Source: an uncultured Mycoplasmatota bacterium (GTDB lineage Bacteria > Bacillota_I > Bacilli_A > RF39 > UBA660). From it: a stretch of 32,437 nt of DNA. The stretch spans positions 1 through 32,437 of the forward strand of contig CAMOFW010000002.1 in assembly GCA_946613765.1 (NCBI GenBank), read 5' to 3'. Shown here in pieces: positions 15,803 through 23,747 of the stretch; position 1 is the first letter of the stretch, and each line of letters begins with the position of its first letter. Under the pieces are notes generated by a model. That model did not search any database. It saw only the letters and a program-made list of their open reading frames with translations, and had not been told where the DNA came from. A program made the position numbers and the translations under genes.

Positions 15803-15822
15803 TCTTTAAGACTATTTTTTTT
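15795..15822. terminator. Bidirectional terminator between noc and the PBP gene
   Basis: ATAGTCTT (15799-15806) and AAGACTAT (15808-15815) form a near-perfect palindrome flanked by A residues on the left and T residues on the right. It can end both the plus-strand noc message and the minus-strand PBP message. Confidence 0.8.
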
Positions 15823-17728
15823 ATTCTAATATATCTTCTGATCCTTTAATAAAATAATATACATATCCTTTATTCTTATCACTAACCTTTTCTCCAGTAA
15901 TAGAATCTAATAATAACCCTACTACATTATTAGGAGTTTCATACCATTCTTTATTATCAATATCATAAGATTCTACAGTATTAACCCAAATATTCTTAGC
16001 TATATTACCATCACTTGCTTTTACTTCCCTATTATCATCATATCCATTCCATACCATCATCAGTATATTAGGATTATAACCTATCATCCAACAATCACTT
16101 TGAGTAGAACCAGTTTTCATCGCATATTTTCTACTAATCTTAGATGCTAAAGATATAATAGTTGGAGTATTATAATCCTTAAATGCACTATTATAAGTGG
16201 ATGTTAATAATTCATTTAATATATAAGTATAACTACTATTTAATACTTGATTATCTACATATTTCTTTTCGTATAAAATATTACCATTTAAATCCTCTAC
16301 TTTAGTTATAAATGATAAATCTCTTTTCATACCATTACTAGCTAAAGTAGTATAAGCATTAGCAAAATCAATCATAGATAATTCAATAGTACCAAGTGGT
16401 AATGATGCTATTTCTTCTAATTTAGTTTCTATACCCATTCTTTTAGCTGTTTTAACTAATGTATCTTCCCCTAAAAATAAATGTGTTTTAACTGCATATA
16501 TATTATCTGAATATGAAATAGCAGCAGCCATAGTTATATCTTTATTAGCATATTTATTATTATAATTAGATGGACTATAAGTACTATTAGCAAAAGTAAA
16601 TGTTGTTTCTTCAGATTTAAAAGTAGATGCTCCTGTCATTCCATTTTCTAATGCAGCATAATATAAAAGTGGTTTCATAGTAGAACCAACTTGTCTTTTA
16701 GATGATAATACCCTATTATATTGACTCTTAGAGTAATTAACACCACCTATTAATGCCATTATATTACCATTATTAGGATTAATAATAATACTACTAGCTT
16801 GCATATCTCCTTCAATATATTTATTTACAGATTCTTCTAATTTTTTTTGTAAATCAATATTTAAAGATGTATATACCCTAATTCCACCAGTATCAACTAA
16901 AGTCTTGGGTACACTTTTAATATTTTTTAACTCTTGTTTAACAGCATCTTGATAATACATTATATTTGATAATTCTCCATTATCTTTTTTACCATATATT
17001 TCTATATTATTTTTAAATAAATTATTACCATCTTCTAAAGAAATATAGTTGTTATTAACCATTGAGTTAATAACAACCTTACTTCTTTTAATTGCATTAT
17101 CATAATTAGATACAGGATTATAATTATTAGGACTTTTAGGTATACCTGCAAGCATAATAGCTTCTTCCATAGTTAAATCCTTAGCACTCTTATTAAAATA
17201 GTAATTAGAGGCATTTTCTATACCATAATTACCCTCTCCAAAATTAATAGTATTTAAATACCCTTCTAATATCTCATCTTTTGAAAAATGCATCTCTAAT
17301 TTTAGTGTTAACCATGCTTCTTCTAATTTACGTTCTAAAGTCTTATCAAAATCTAAATATAAATTCTTTACATATTGTTGTGATATAGTAGATGCTCCAC
17401 CTACTATTTCTTTATTTTTAACATTTAAAAATAATGTTTTAATAATTCTTAAATAATCAAATCCCCTATGTTTATAAAAATTCTTATCTTCAATAGATAT
17501 TATAGCATTTTTCATATTAGGTGATATATCATCTAAACTAACCCATTTATTAGTTTTACTACCTTGGTATACTATATTATTTTTATCATCATATAAGTAA
17601 TATTGTCCATAAGATTTAATGTCTAATACTGGACTATAATAAGCAATAATATATAAAGAAATAATAAATAATATAAATATAATTAATAATATAATATTAA
17701 TCTTAATTATCTTTTTTAATAAAGACAT
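15821..17728 (-). CDS. Class A penicillin-binding protein (glycosyltransferase/transpeptidase)
   Basis: Bifunctional cell-wall synthase that polymerises lipid II and cross-links peptides outside the membrane. Numbering from the ATG at 17728 (635 residues): an N-terminal membrane anchor (about 5-30); a GT51 domain with IEDKNFYKHRGFD (catalytic Glu80), GGASTISQQYVKN and YLNTINFGEGNYGI; and a transpeptidase with STMK (Ser349), SDN (407-409) and KTGS (538-541). GGTGG lies 5 bases before the ATG at 17728. A second ATG four codons upstream (17740) has no ribosome site. It opposes its neighbours and shares a terminator with noc. It could be a vegetative PBP1/PBP4-like or a sporulation PBP2c/2d-like enzyme; the sequence does not decide. 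Confidence 0.94.
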   Translation of the reverse strand: MSLLKKIIKINIILLIIFILFIISLYIIAYYSPVLDIKSYGQYYLYDDKNNIVYQGSKTNKWVSLDDISPNMKNAIISIEDKNFYKHRGFDYLRIIKTLFLNVKNKEIVGGASTISQQYVKNLYLDFDKTLERKLEEAWLTLKLEMHFSKDEILEGYLNTINFGEGNYGIENASNYYFNKSAKDLTMEEAIMLAGIPKSPNNYNPVSNYDNAIKRSKVVINSMVNNNYISLEDGNNLFKNNIEIYGKKDNGELSNIMYYQDAVKQELKNIKSVPKTLVDTGGIRVYTSLNIDLQKKLEESVNKYIEGDMQASSIIINPNNGNIMALIGGVNYSKSQYNRVLSSKRQVGSTMKPLLYYAALENGMTGASTFKSEETTFTFANSTYSPSNYNNKYANKDITMAAAISYSDNIYAVKTHLFLGEDTLVKTAKRMGIETKLEEIASLPLGTIELSMIDFANAYTTLASNGMKRDLSFITKVEDLNGNILYEKKYVDNQVLNSSYTYILNELLTSTYNSAFKDYNTPTIISLASKISRKYAMKTGSTQSDCWMIGYNPNILMMVWNGYDDNREVKASDGNIAKNIWVNTVESYDIDNKEWYETPNNVVGLLLDSITGEKVSDKNKGYVYYFIKGSEDILE

Positions 17729-17771
17729 ATTAACCACCATTATTAATATGTAAAAAAAATATTATTTTATG

Positions 17772-17800
17772 TAGTCAATTATATAATCCTATGCTATAAT
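17772..17800 (+). promoter_or_regulatory. Extended -10 promoter of the DUF1934-like gene and rpoE
   Basis: TGCTATAAT (extended -10, 17792-17800) with a partial -35, TAGTCA (17772-17777), 17 bases upstream. The same region has TATAAT on the other strand, so it may serve the divergent PBP gene too. Confidence 0.6.
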
Positions 17801-17822
17801 GAAACTTGTAAAAATTTAAAGG

Positions 17823-18185
17823 GTGATTACTATTAAAAATTTACTGGATTTTACACTATATAAACAAGATAATGTACAATTATTAAAAAATAGTGTTGCA
17901 TATTTCAAAAAAATTGATAAAATATTGTTCGAAGTGGACAATTCAACGTTTGAATTAATCGTTGATAATAAGGATGTATATCTTAAAAAAGAAACTTCAG
18001 AATATATATTTATATTAGATAGTAAAAAAGAACATGCTTTACTTAATTTAAAACAAGAAAATATATCTTTTGACATATTAATTGAATATATTAATATAGA
18101 CATTAAAGATAATATTTATACTATAGAATATAAACTAGAATCTGATGAAGAAAAAACTAGAATAGAAATTAAATTAAACAATTAG
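17823..18185 (+). CDS. DUF1934 (YwiB-like) small beta-barrel protein
   Basis: The product is a 117-120 residue protein with alternating strands (KILFEVDNSTFELIVDNKDVYLKKETSEYIFIL and ending in EIKLNN), fitting the small calycin-like barrel family DUF1934/YwiB of unknown function. That family is often found near argS and rpoE in Bacillota; here rpoE follows 11 bases later and argS is absent. Start choice is unusual. The only conventional start is the GTG at 17823, which overlaps the Shine-Dalgarno. The GGGTGAT signal is correctly placed for an ATT codon at 17832. Neighbouring genes show the same layout (GGTGAT, 3-4 bases, ATG). The family call is moderate, resting on pattern and context. Confidence 0.7.
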   Translation: MITIKNLLDFTLYKQDNVQLLKNSVAYFKKIDKILFEVDNSTFELIVDNKDVYLKKETSEYIFILDSKKEHALLNLKQENISFDILIEYINIDIKDNIYTIEYKLESDEEKTRIEIKLNN

Positions 18186-18196
18186 GAGGAATAAAT

Positions 18197-18634
18197 ATGA
18201 AATTAAAAGATTTATCTAAAGAAGAATTAGAATCAATGAGTTATGATGAAATAGCTTATAAAATATTCGAAGAAGAAAATAAAAAAATGAAATTACCTGA
18301 TTTATTTAAGAAAATATGCAAATTATTAGACTTAGATGAAAGTGAATATGAAAATAGAATTGCTGATTTCTTTCAATTAATCTCTAGAGATCAAAGATTT
18401 ACTATGCTTGATAAAGGTTATTGGGACTTAAAAGAAAAATACAAAGCAAATATTATTATGGATAATGATGAAGAAGAAGAAATCGAAGAAAGTGAAGACG
18501 ATCTAGACATCACTGAAGAAGATGACTCATACAACTATAATGATGATAATGAAGATGATGATGTTGAAGAAGATGACTTAAAAGACTTGGTCATTATATC
18601 TGATGATGAAGAAGATGAAGCAAACATGGCCTAA
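18197..18634 (+). CDS. rpoE: RNA polymerase delta subunit
   Basis: Delta is a Bacillota-specific RNA polymerase subunit that displaces nucleic acids and helps recycle the enzyme. The 145-residue protein has the two expected halves: a folded HARE-HTH domain (1-90, with MSYDEIAYKIFEE, LPDLFKKICKLLDLDE, RIADFFQLISRDQRFTMLDKGYWDL) and a disordered tail made almost wholly of Asp and Glu (about 95-145). AGGAGG lies 7 bases before the ATG. A terminator stem begins inside its last codons. It is not the extracytoplasmic sigma factor that shares the name rpoE in other phyla. Confidence 0.95.
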   Translation: MKLKDLSKEELESMSYDEIAYKIFEEENKKMKLPDLFKKICKLLDLDESEYENRIADFFQLISRDQRFTMLDKGYWDLKEKYKANIIMDNDEEEEIEESEDDLDITEEDDSYNYNDDNEDDDVEEDDLKDLVIISDDEEDEANMA

Positions 18635-18655
18635 TAGTCGTTTGCTTTATTTTTA
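18618..18655 (+). terminator. Terminator overlapping the rpoE 3' end
   Basis: Perfect 8-bp arms AAGCAAAC (18618-18625) and GTTTGCTT (18640-18647) with a 14-base loop containing the stop codon, followed by TATTTTT. Confidence 0.65.
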
Positions 18656-18673
18656 ATGTAAGGAGAAATACAC

Positions 18674-19729
18674 ATGAACGAAAGATTAGAAAATATTCAA
18701 AAAAAATATGATGAACTAACTGAAGAATTAACTAAACCTGAAGTTCTAGCGGATTTTAATAAATTAAGAGTATTATCTAAAGAGCAAAAAGATTTAGAAG
18801 AAATAGTAGTTAAATATAAAGAATATAAAGCTTGTGAACAAGAAATAAAAGATGCTAAAGAATTAATGCAAGATCCTGAAATGAGAGAATTTGCAACTGA
18901 AGAACTAGAATCAGCTGAAAAAAGATTACCAGTATTAGAACATGAATTAGAATTATTACTATTACCTAAAGACCCTAATGATGAAAAAAATATCATCATG
19001 GAAATTAGAGGAGCAGCTGGAGGAGACGAAGCTAATATCTTTGCAGGTGACTTATTTAGAATGTATTCTAGATATGCTGAAAAACAAGGATGGTCACTTG
19101 AAATTCTTCATGAAGTTGAAGGAGCTGCAGGTGGTTATGCTCAAATCGAATGCTTAATCAAAGGTGACAGTGTTTATTCTAAACTAAAATTTGAATCAGG
19201 ATCTCACAGAGTTCAAAGAGTTCCTGAAACTGAATCAGGTGGTAGAGTTCATACTTCTACTGCAACAGTTGTAGTTATGCCTGAAGTTGATATTCAAGAT
19301 ATTGAAATCAAAGAAAGTGATTTAAAAATCGATGTTTACCACTCATCTGGAGCTGGTGGACAATCAGTAAATACTTCAAACTCAGCAGTTCGTATTACAC
19401 ACGTACCAACAAATACAGTTGTTACATGCCAAATTGAACGTTCACAACTTAAAAATAAAGAAAGAGCTATGCAAATGCTAGCTACTAAACTACATGATGA
19501 AGCAGAAGCTAAAAGAGAATCAGCTGTAGGAGCTGAAAGAAAGAGCAAAGTTGGAACTGGTGATAGATCTGAAAAGATTAGAACATACAACTATCCACAA
19601 AACAGAGTTACTGACCACAGAATTAACTTCTCTATTATGGAATTAGATAAAGTTATGGAAGGTAATATTGACCCAATTATTGAAGCATTAATTACTGAAG
19701 ATCAAAGATTAAAACTTGAGGGTAAATAA
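18674..19729 (+). CDS. prfA: Peptide chain release factor 1
   Basis: RF1 reads UAA and UAG and triggers hydrolysis of the finished peptide. At 351 residues it has the family length. The codon-recognising tripeptide region is PET at 184-186 (RVPETESGGRVHTS), typical of RF1. The catalytic GGQ is at 228-230 (SSGAGGQSVNT), and its glutamine is the methylation target of PrmC. The gene overlaps prmC by one base (TAATG), as expected for enzyme and substrate. AAGGAGA precedes the ATG. This RF1 should not be confused with the Listeria regulator also named PrfA. Confidence 0.97.
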   Translation: MNERLENIQKKYDELTEELTKPEVLADFNKLRVLSKEQKDLEEIVVKYKEYKACEQEIKDAKELMQDPEMREFATEELESAEKRLPVLEHELELLLLPKDPNDEKNIIMEIRGAAGGDEANIFAGDLFRMYSRYAEKQGWSLEILHEVEGAAGGYAQIECLIKGDSVYSKLKFESGSHRVQRVPETESGGRVHTSTATVVVMPEVDIQDIEIKESDLKIDVYHSSGAGGQSVNTSNSAVRITHVPTNTVVTCQIERSQLKNKERAMQMLATKLHDEAEAKRESAVGAERKSKVGTGDRSEKIRTYNYPQNRVTDHRINFSIMELDKVMEGNIDPIIEALITEDQRLKLEGK

Positions 19730-20433
19730 TGTTTGATAAATATAATATAAATGATTTAAATAAACTAACTGATGAACAAAAAGAAAAATTAAAAGATAAC
19801 TATCCTATTCAATATCTACTTGGAAGTGTTAACTTCTATGGATATGAATTTAAAGTAGATGAAAGAGTTTTAATACCTAGATATGAAACAGAATATCTAG
19901 TTGATGATACTATAAAGTTAATTAAACAGTATATTAAAGAACCTAAAATCATAGATTTATGCACTGGTTCTGGTTGTATAGCAATATCACTAGCTAAAGA
20001 ACTTAATACTAAAGTAGATGCTCTAGATATATCAAGTGATGCTATTAACTTAGCTAAAGAAAATGCTATAAATAACAATGTAGATATTAACTTTATAAAT
20101 GAAGATATTAAATCATTTAATACTACTAAAAAATATAATGTTATAATTTCTAATCCACCATATGTTAGATTAGATGAACAAATTGGTTTGGAAACTAAAT
20201 ATGAACCTCAAATAGCATTATTTGCAAATGACGAAGGTTTAGAGTTTTATAAAATAATTCTAGATAAATCTAAAGATTTACTAGAAGATAAAAATATAAT
20301 TGCATTTGAAATTGGTGATAAACAAGGAAATTCTATAAAAGAATATGCTTCTAATATTTATCCTAACGCAAACATAATAGTTAAAAAAGATTTAAATAAT
20401 CTTGAAAGATATGTATATATAATCAATGAATAA
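19729..20433 (+). CDS. prmC: Peptide release factor glutamine methyltransferase PrmC (short N-terminus)
   Basis: PrmC methylates the glutamine of the GGQ motif in release factors, increasing their activity. The catalytic half is complete: IDLCTGSGCIAISLAKEL is the SAM motif and ISNPPYVR holds the diagnostic NPPY. The entry PIQYLLGSVNFYGYEF and VLIPRYETEYLVD are standard. At 234 residues it is shorter than the usual 275-290. Only 27 residues precede the PIQYLLG motif instead of about 65, so most of the helical substrate-binding domain is absent. Translation is coupled to prfA through the one-base overlap, which argues that the short start is real. A terminator hairpin spans its stop codon. Confidence 0.94.
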   Translation: MFDKYNINDLNKLTDEQKEKLKDNYPIQYLLGSVNFYGYEFKVDERVLIPRYETEYLVDDTIKLIKQYIKEPKIIDLCTGSGCIAISLAKELNTKVDALDISSDAINLAKENAINNNVDINFINEDIKSFNTTKKYNVIISNPPYVRLDEQIGLETKYEPQIALFANDEGLEFYKIILDKSKDLLEDKNIIAFEIGDKQGNSIKEYASNIYPNANIIVKKDLNNLERYVYIINE

Positions 20434-20449
20434 TTGATTATATTTTTTT
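20418..20449 (+). terminator. Terminator of prfA-prmC
   Basis: Perfect 10-bp arms TATAATCAAT (20418-20427) and ATTGATTATA (20433-20442), a 5-base loop and a run of T residues. Confidence 0.85.
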
Positions 20450-20494
20450 GTTTAAAAATATTAATTTATCATCATAACTAATATGGTGATACCA

Positions 20495-20998
20495 ATGAAA
20501 AAGATAATTATTATACTATTTATAATATCTTCAATATATTTAATAAATAATAAAGATGAAGTAATAATACCTAAACAGTCTATAAGATTTAGAATAATAG
20601 CAAATTCTAATTCCATCGAAGATCAAAATCTTAAAAATACTATAAAAGAAGACTTAATTAATAATATATTACCTACTCTAGATTATAATGATATTGATAA
20701 CTCTATAAATAAATCCATCCCTTTATTAAAAGATAATTTAAATAAATATAATACTACTTATGATATATCTTATGGATATAATTATTTTCCTAAGAAAACA
20801 TATAAAGGTATAACTTATCCATCAGGTAATTATAAGTCTCTAGTTATTACTTTAAATAAAGGATTAGGTAATAATTTCTTTTGTATTTTATATCCCCCTC
20901 TATGTCTAATTAATGATGATAATACATCCGATATTGAGTATAAATCTCTTATTATAGACACCATAAATAACTATACACACAAAACTTCGAAGAAATAA
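20495..20998 (+). CDS. spoIIR: Stage II sporulation protein R
   Basis: SpoIIR is the signal secreted by the forespore into the septum space that activates the SpoIIGA protease and so sigma-E in the mother cell. The 167-residue protein begins with a hydrophobic signal/anchor (2-17), then SIRFRIIANSNSIEDQNLK, the family hallmark. Later come YNYFPKKTYKGITYPSGNYKSL and the closing FFCILYPPLCLIND. It is shorter than the 224-residue B. subtilis protein, lacking most of the variable tail. GGTGAT lies 4 bases before the ATG at 20495; an ATG four codons earlier overlaps that site. The prfA-prmC-spoIIR order is shared with Bacillus. No forespore promoter could be assigned with confidence. Confidence 0.9.
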   Translation: MKKIIIILFIISSIYLINNKDEVIIPKQSIRFRIIANSNSIEDQNLKNTIKEDLINNILPTLDYNDIDNSINKSIPLLKDNLNKYNTTYDISYGYNYFPKKTYKGITYPSGNYKSLVITLNKGLGNNFFCILYPPLCLINDDNTSDIEYKSLIIDTINNYTHKTSKK

Positions 20999-21005
20999 GA
21001 ATAAT

Positions 21006-21035
21006 TTGACAAGTGCCGTCATTTAATTATATAGT
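21006..21035 (+). promoter_or_regulatory. Promoter of murA
   Basis: TTGACA (21006-21011), 18 bases, TATAGT (21030-21035), 29 bases upstream of the murA ATG. Confidence 0.7.
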
Positions 21036-21064
21036 AGTGATATAGAGATAGGATAGATTTATTT

Positions 21065-22315
21065 ATGGCAAAATTAATTATTGAAGGCAATAAAGAATTA
21101 AGTGGGACAATAAATATAAGTGGAGCTAAAAATAGTGCTGTAGCACTAATACCTGCTGCCATTTTAAGTGATGAAGAAGTAACAATAGATAATATACCTA
21201 ATATATCTGATATAGATGCATTAACTGAAATATTAGAATATCTAGGAGCTAAAGTATCTAGAGATGATACTTTAATGAAAATAGATACAAGATCTATTGT
21301 TAATAAACCAATACCAGAAAATATATCTGCTAAATTAAGAGCATCATATTATTTTATGTCAGCTCTTCTAGGTAAGTATAAACATGTAGAAATGTATTTT
21401 CCAGGTGGATGTAAGATTGGTAAAAGACCTATAGATCAAACATTAAAAGCATTTGAAGCACTAGGTGCAATTGTAGAAGAAGATAATAACAAATATATAA
21501 TAGATGCTGAAGAACTAAAAGGTACTACTATTTATTTAGATATGCCTTCCGTTGGAGCAACTATTAATACTATATTAGTAGCATGTCGTGCTAAGGGTAC
21601 AACAATATTAAGAAATGCTGCTAAAGAACCAGAAATAGTAAATGTTGAAACATTCCTAAACCAATTAGGAGCAAAGATAACTGGTGCAGGTACATCTGAA
21701 ATTAAAATTAGAGGTGTTGAAAAATTATCTTCAGGATTTACTGAAGTAATTCCAGACCGTATCGAAGCCGGAACATACGTTATTCTTGGTGCATTAATTG
21801 GTAATAATTTAAAAATTAATAATATAATACCTGATCATATTAGATCTTTAACATCAAAATTAAGTGAAATGGGTATTCCAATGACTATAGATACTAGTTC
21901 AATTACTATATCTAAATCAGAGAAAAAGAATCCAGTAGCAATTACAACACTTGGATATCCAGGTTTTGCAACAGACCTACAACAACCTGTTACTACCCTA
22001 CTAACTCAATGCCAAGGTGTTTCACTTCTTACTGAGACAATCTATGAAAACAGATTCCAAAACGTTGAATATCTAAATAAAATGGGTGCTAATATAATAA
22101 TTAAAGATAAAACAATTGAAATATATGGTCCTACTAAACTTAAAGGCTGTGAAGTTAAAGCAACAGACCTAAGAGCAGGAGCTTGTTTAGTACTTGCTGG
22201 TTTAATAGCGGAAGGTAAAACAATTGTTACTGATGTAGAACATATCTTAAGAGGATATGAAAACATTGTTGAAAAACTATCAAATGTTGGTGCTAAAATT
22301 ACATTAGAAAAATAA
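21065..22315 (+). CDS. murA: UDP-N-acetylglucosamine 1-carboxyvinyltransferase MurA
   Basis: MurA transfers enolpyruvate from phosphoenolpyruvate to UDP-GlcNAc, the first committed step of peptidoglycan synthesis, in the cytoplasm; it is the fosfomycin target. The 416-residue protein has the conserved SGAKNSA (Lys22, Asn23) and the catalytic loop FPGGCKIGKRPID with Cys116, the residue alkylated by fosfomycin. Also present are the PDRIEAGTY and DLRAGACLVLAGL segments of the second domain. It has its own promoter and terminator. Bacillota often have two copies (murAA, murAB); which one this is cannot be told from the window. Confidence 0.97.
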   Translation: MAKLIIEGNKELSGTINISGAKNSAVALIPAAILSDEEVTIDNIPNISDIDALTEILEYLGAKVSRDDTLMKIDTRSIVNKPIPENISAKLRASYYFMSALLGKYKHVEMYFPGGCKIGKRPIDQTLKAFEALGAIVEEDNNKYIIDAEELKGTTIYLDMPSVGATINTILVACRAKGTTILRNAAKEPEIVNVETFLNQLGAKITGAGTSEIKIRGVEKLSSGFTEVIPDRIEAGTYVILGALIGNNLKINNIIPDHIRSLTSKLSEMGIPMTIDTSSITISKSEKKNPVAITTLGYPGFATDLQQPVTTLLTQCQGVSLLTETIYENRFQNVEYLNKMGANIIIKDKTIEIYGPTKLKGCEVKATDLRAGACLVLAGLIAEGKTIVTDVEHILRGYENIVEKLSNVGAKITLEK

Positions 22316-22341
22316 AATAGTATTAATATACTATTTTTTTT
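22314..22341 (+). terminator. Terminator of murA
   Basis: Perfect 10-bp arms AAAATAGTAT (22314-22323) and ATACTATTTT (22328-22337), a 4-base loop, then T residues to 22341. The ribosome site of the next gene starts 3 bases later. Confidence 0.85.
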
Positions 22342-22352
22342 ATGGTGATTTT

Positions 22353-22898
22353 ATGAAATTTAAATATCTTATAATGATAATAATTGCTATATTTAGTGTC
22401 TATATAATATATAATCGTAACTATAATAAAGTAATTAATATATTATCTATTTCTAGTGTTAAAGATAACTATAACCCTACTTTATCTAATTATTTATCTA
22501 ATAGTAATTTAAAATTTAATTTAAATATAGACTATTCGACTAATCTGGAAATAGAAAACTTGATAGGTCTTATTAATAACAATAATAATAAAATACAAAG
22601 TAAAATAAATAACAGCGATATTATAATACTTAATATTGGAAATATAGATATCTTAACTGAGGATACTAAAACTATCATTAATGAATTAAAAAAATTATTT
22701 ATTATTTTAAGAAAAATAAACTCCAAACAAATAATATATATAAGTCCAAATAATATTAAAAATACTATATATATTAAAGAATTATGCCAAAAATATAATA
22801 TATTATTTATAAATAGTTCATCATTTAATAATAACGAACAATTATCAAAGACAATATATCGTAAAATAGAAAGTCAATATAATGCTAAAAAGGATTGA
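22353..22898 (+). CDS. Membrane-anchored SGNH-hydrolase-like protein, probably inactive
   Basis: The 181-residue protein has one N-terminal membrane anchor (about 3-20) and a short extracytoplasmic domain. That domain resembles a reduced SGNH/GDSL hydrolase. ILSISS-like block I is followed by YNPTLSNYL, then SDIIILNIGNIDI in the place of the usual LGTND strand. After this come a helix (INELKKLFIILRKI), the IIYISPNN strand and LCQKYNILFINSS. The catalytic Ser of GDS, the Asn of GxND and the DxxH motif are not present in normal form, so hydrolase activity is doubtful. GGTGAT lies 3 bases before the ATG. It has no promoter of its own that I can see and would rely on read-through of the murA terminator. 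Family assignment is tentative. Confidence 0.75.
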   Translation: MKFKYLIMIIIAIFSVYIIYNRNYNKVINILSISSVKDNYNPTLSNYLSNSNLKFNLNIDYSTNLEIENLIGLINNNNNKIQSKINNSDIIILNIGNIDILTEDTKTIINELKKLFIILRKINSKQIIYISPNNIKNTIYIKELCQKYNILFINSSSFNNNEQLSKTIYRKIESQYNAKKD

Positions 22899-22922
22899 TT
22901 TATTCAAAAAATATGCTATAAT
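22895..22922 (+). promoter_or_regulatory. Promoter of rpmE
   Basis: TTGATT (22895-22900), 16 bases, TATAAT (22917-22922) with the TGC of an extended -10. It lies 60 bases before the rpmE start. Confidence 0.75.
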
Positions 22923-22943
22923 ACTCTAGGTAAATGAATTACT

Positions 22944-22962
22944 ATGTTTAAAAATTAAACAT
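22944..22962 (+). other. Inverted repeat in the rpmE leader
   Basis: Perfect arms ATGTTTAA (22944-22951) and TTAAACAT (22955-22962) with a 3-base loop, ending 4 bases before the Shine-Dalgarno. There is no T-run, so it is not a terminator. It may be an RNA structure for L31 autoregulation, or an operator. Confidence 0.5.
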
Positions 22963-22981
22963 GGCGAAAGGAGAAATTATC

Positions 22982-23200
22982 ATGGCAAAGAAAGATATTC
23001 ATCCAACAATGTATGAAACTGAAGTTGAATGTGTATGTGGTGCAAAATTCACTGTTAAATCAACTAAAGAAAAGATTCACTGTGAAGTTTGTTCAGAATG
23101 TCATCCATTCTACACAGGAGCACAAGGTAGAGTTAAAAAAGCTGGTGCAATTGACAAATTCAACAAAAAGTATGGATTTAATGATAAAGCTGCTAAGTAA
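22982..23200 (+). CDS. rpmE: 50S ribosomal protein L31 (zinc-binding type)
   Basis: The 72-residue L31 joins the central protuberance of the large subunit and bridges to the 30S. MAKKDIHPTMYETEVECVCG, HCEVCSECHPFYTG and FNKKYGF are diagnostic. The CVC and CSEC pairs make it the zinc-containing (C+) form, like B. subtilis RpmE. An in-frame ATG seven codons upstream would place the Shine-Dalgarno AAAGGAG inside the protein, so 22982 is the correct start. It has its own promoter, a leader inverted repeat and a terminator. The extra cysteine in HCEVC is not part of the usual four-ligand set. Confidence 0.96.
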   Translation: MAKKDIHPTMYETEVECVCGAKFTVKSTKEKIHCEVCSECHPFYTGAQGRVKKAGAIDKFNKKYGFNDKAAK

Positions 23201-23211
23201 GCAGTTTTTTT
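23190..23211 (+). terminator. Terminator of rpmE
   Basis: CTGCT (23190-23194) pairs with AGCAG (23200-23204), followed by seven T residues. The stem is short but the T-run is good; it overlaps the stop codon. Confidence 0.6.
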
Positions 23212-23297
23212 CATGCCTTAAAGTGTAAAGTAATATTTCAACAACTTTAAAAATAATTATAGATATGATATTCTAAATAATGAAAGAAGGTATGTAT

Positions 23298-23747
23298 ATG
23301 AGTATATATATAGCATCAGATCATAGAGGTGTAGCTTTAGTAGAATTTTTAGCTAGAGAACTATCTAAAGAAACAAGAGTTGTTACTAGTAAAATAGAAC
23401 ACTCAGCAGAAGATGATTATCCAGACTTTGCTTTTGACGTATGTATGCATATGAATAAAGTTAATGATTTAGGTATCTTAATCTGTGGTAATGGAGTTGG
23501 TATTGCAATTGCCGCAAATAAAGTTAAAGGCATTCGTTGTGGTCGAGTTGTATCAATAGATGATGCAAAAGCTGCAAAAGAACATAATCATGCAAATGTA
23601 ATATCACTACCTGCATCTATTGACCCATCTTTAGCACTAGAAATCTGTAAAACCTTTATTGAAACTATTCCATCTCAAGAAGATAGACATGTAAGAAGAG
23701 TTAATAAGATAACTATGTATGAAAATGGTGAATATAATGCAATTTAA
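23298..23747 (+). CDS. rpiB: Ribose-5-phosphate isomerase B / RpiB-LacAB family sugar isomerase
   Basis: RpiB interconverts ribulose-5-phosphate and ribose-5-phosphate in the pentose phosphate pathway. The 150-residue protein has IASDHRG (Asp8, His9), the catalytic cysteine loop ICGNGVGIAIAANK (Cys63) and EHNHANVIS (histidines 96 and 98), all expected for RpiB. LacA/LacB galactose-6-phosphate isomerases share the fold; no lac genes are nearby, so RpiB is preferred. The ATG at 23298 lies 7 bases after GAAGG; two in-frame ATGs upstream do not. The gene overlaps the next by 11 bases. An rpiB homologue also lies near prfA and spoIIR in Bacillus. Confidence 0.92.
   Translation: MSIYIASDHRGVALVEFLARELSKETRVVTSKIEHSAEDDYPDFAFDVCMHMNKVNDLGILICGNGVGIAIAANKVKGIRCGRVVSIDDAKAAKEHNHANVISLPASIDPSLALEICKTFIETIPSQEDRHVRRVNKITMYENGEYNAI

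Noticed and set aside
18475..18625. Asp/Glu-rich repetitive tract as a tandem DNA repeat
   Set aside because: It is the normal acidic tail of the RNA polymerase delta subunit, encoded by GAT/GAA codons, not a repeat element.
18697..18999. Open frame on the minus strand inside prfA
   Set aside because: It is antisense to a certain gene, rich in Ser/Leu as expected from mirrored codons, and has no ribosome site or family motif. The same reasoning removed antisense frames at 11654-11914, 13137-13394, 15316-15522, 19336-19590, 22042-22266 and 26400-26780.
23013..23228. Alternative frame overlapping rpmE on the same strand
   Set aside because: It is out of frame with the well-supported L31 gene and has no recognisable product or ribosome site.
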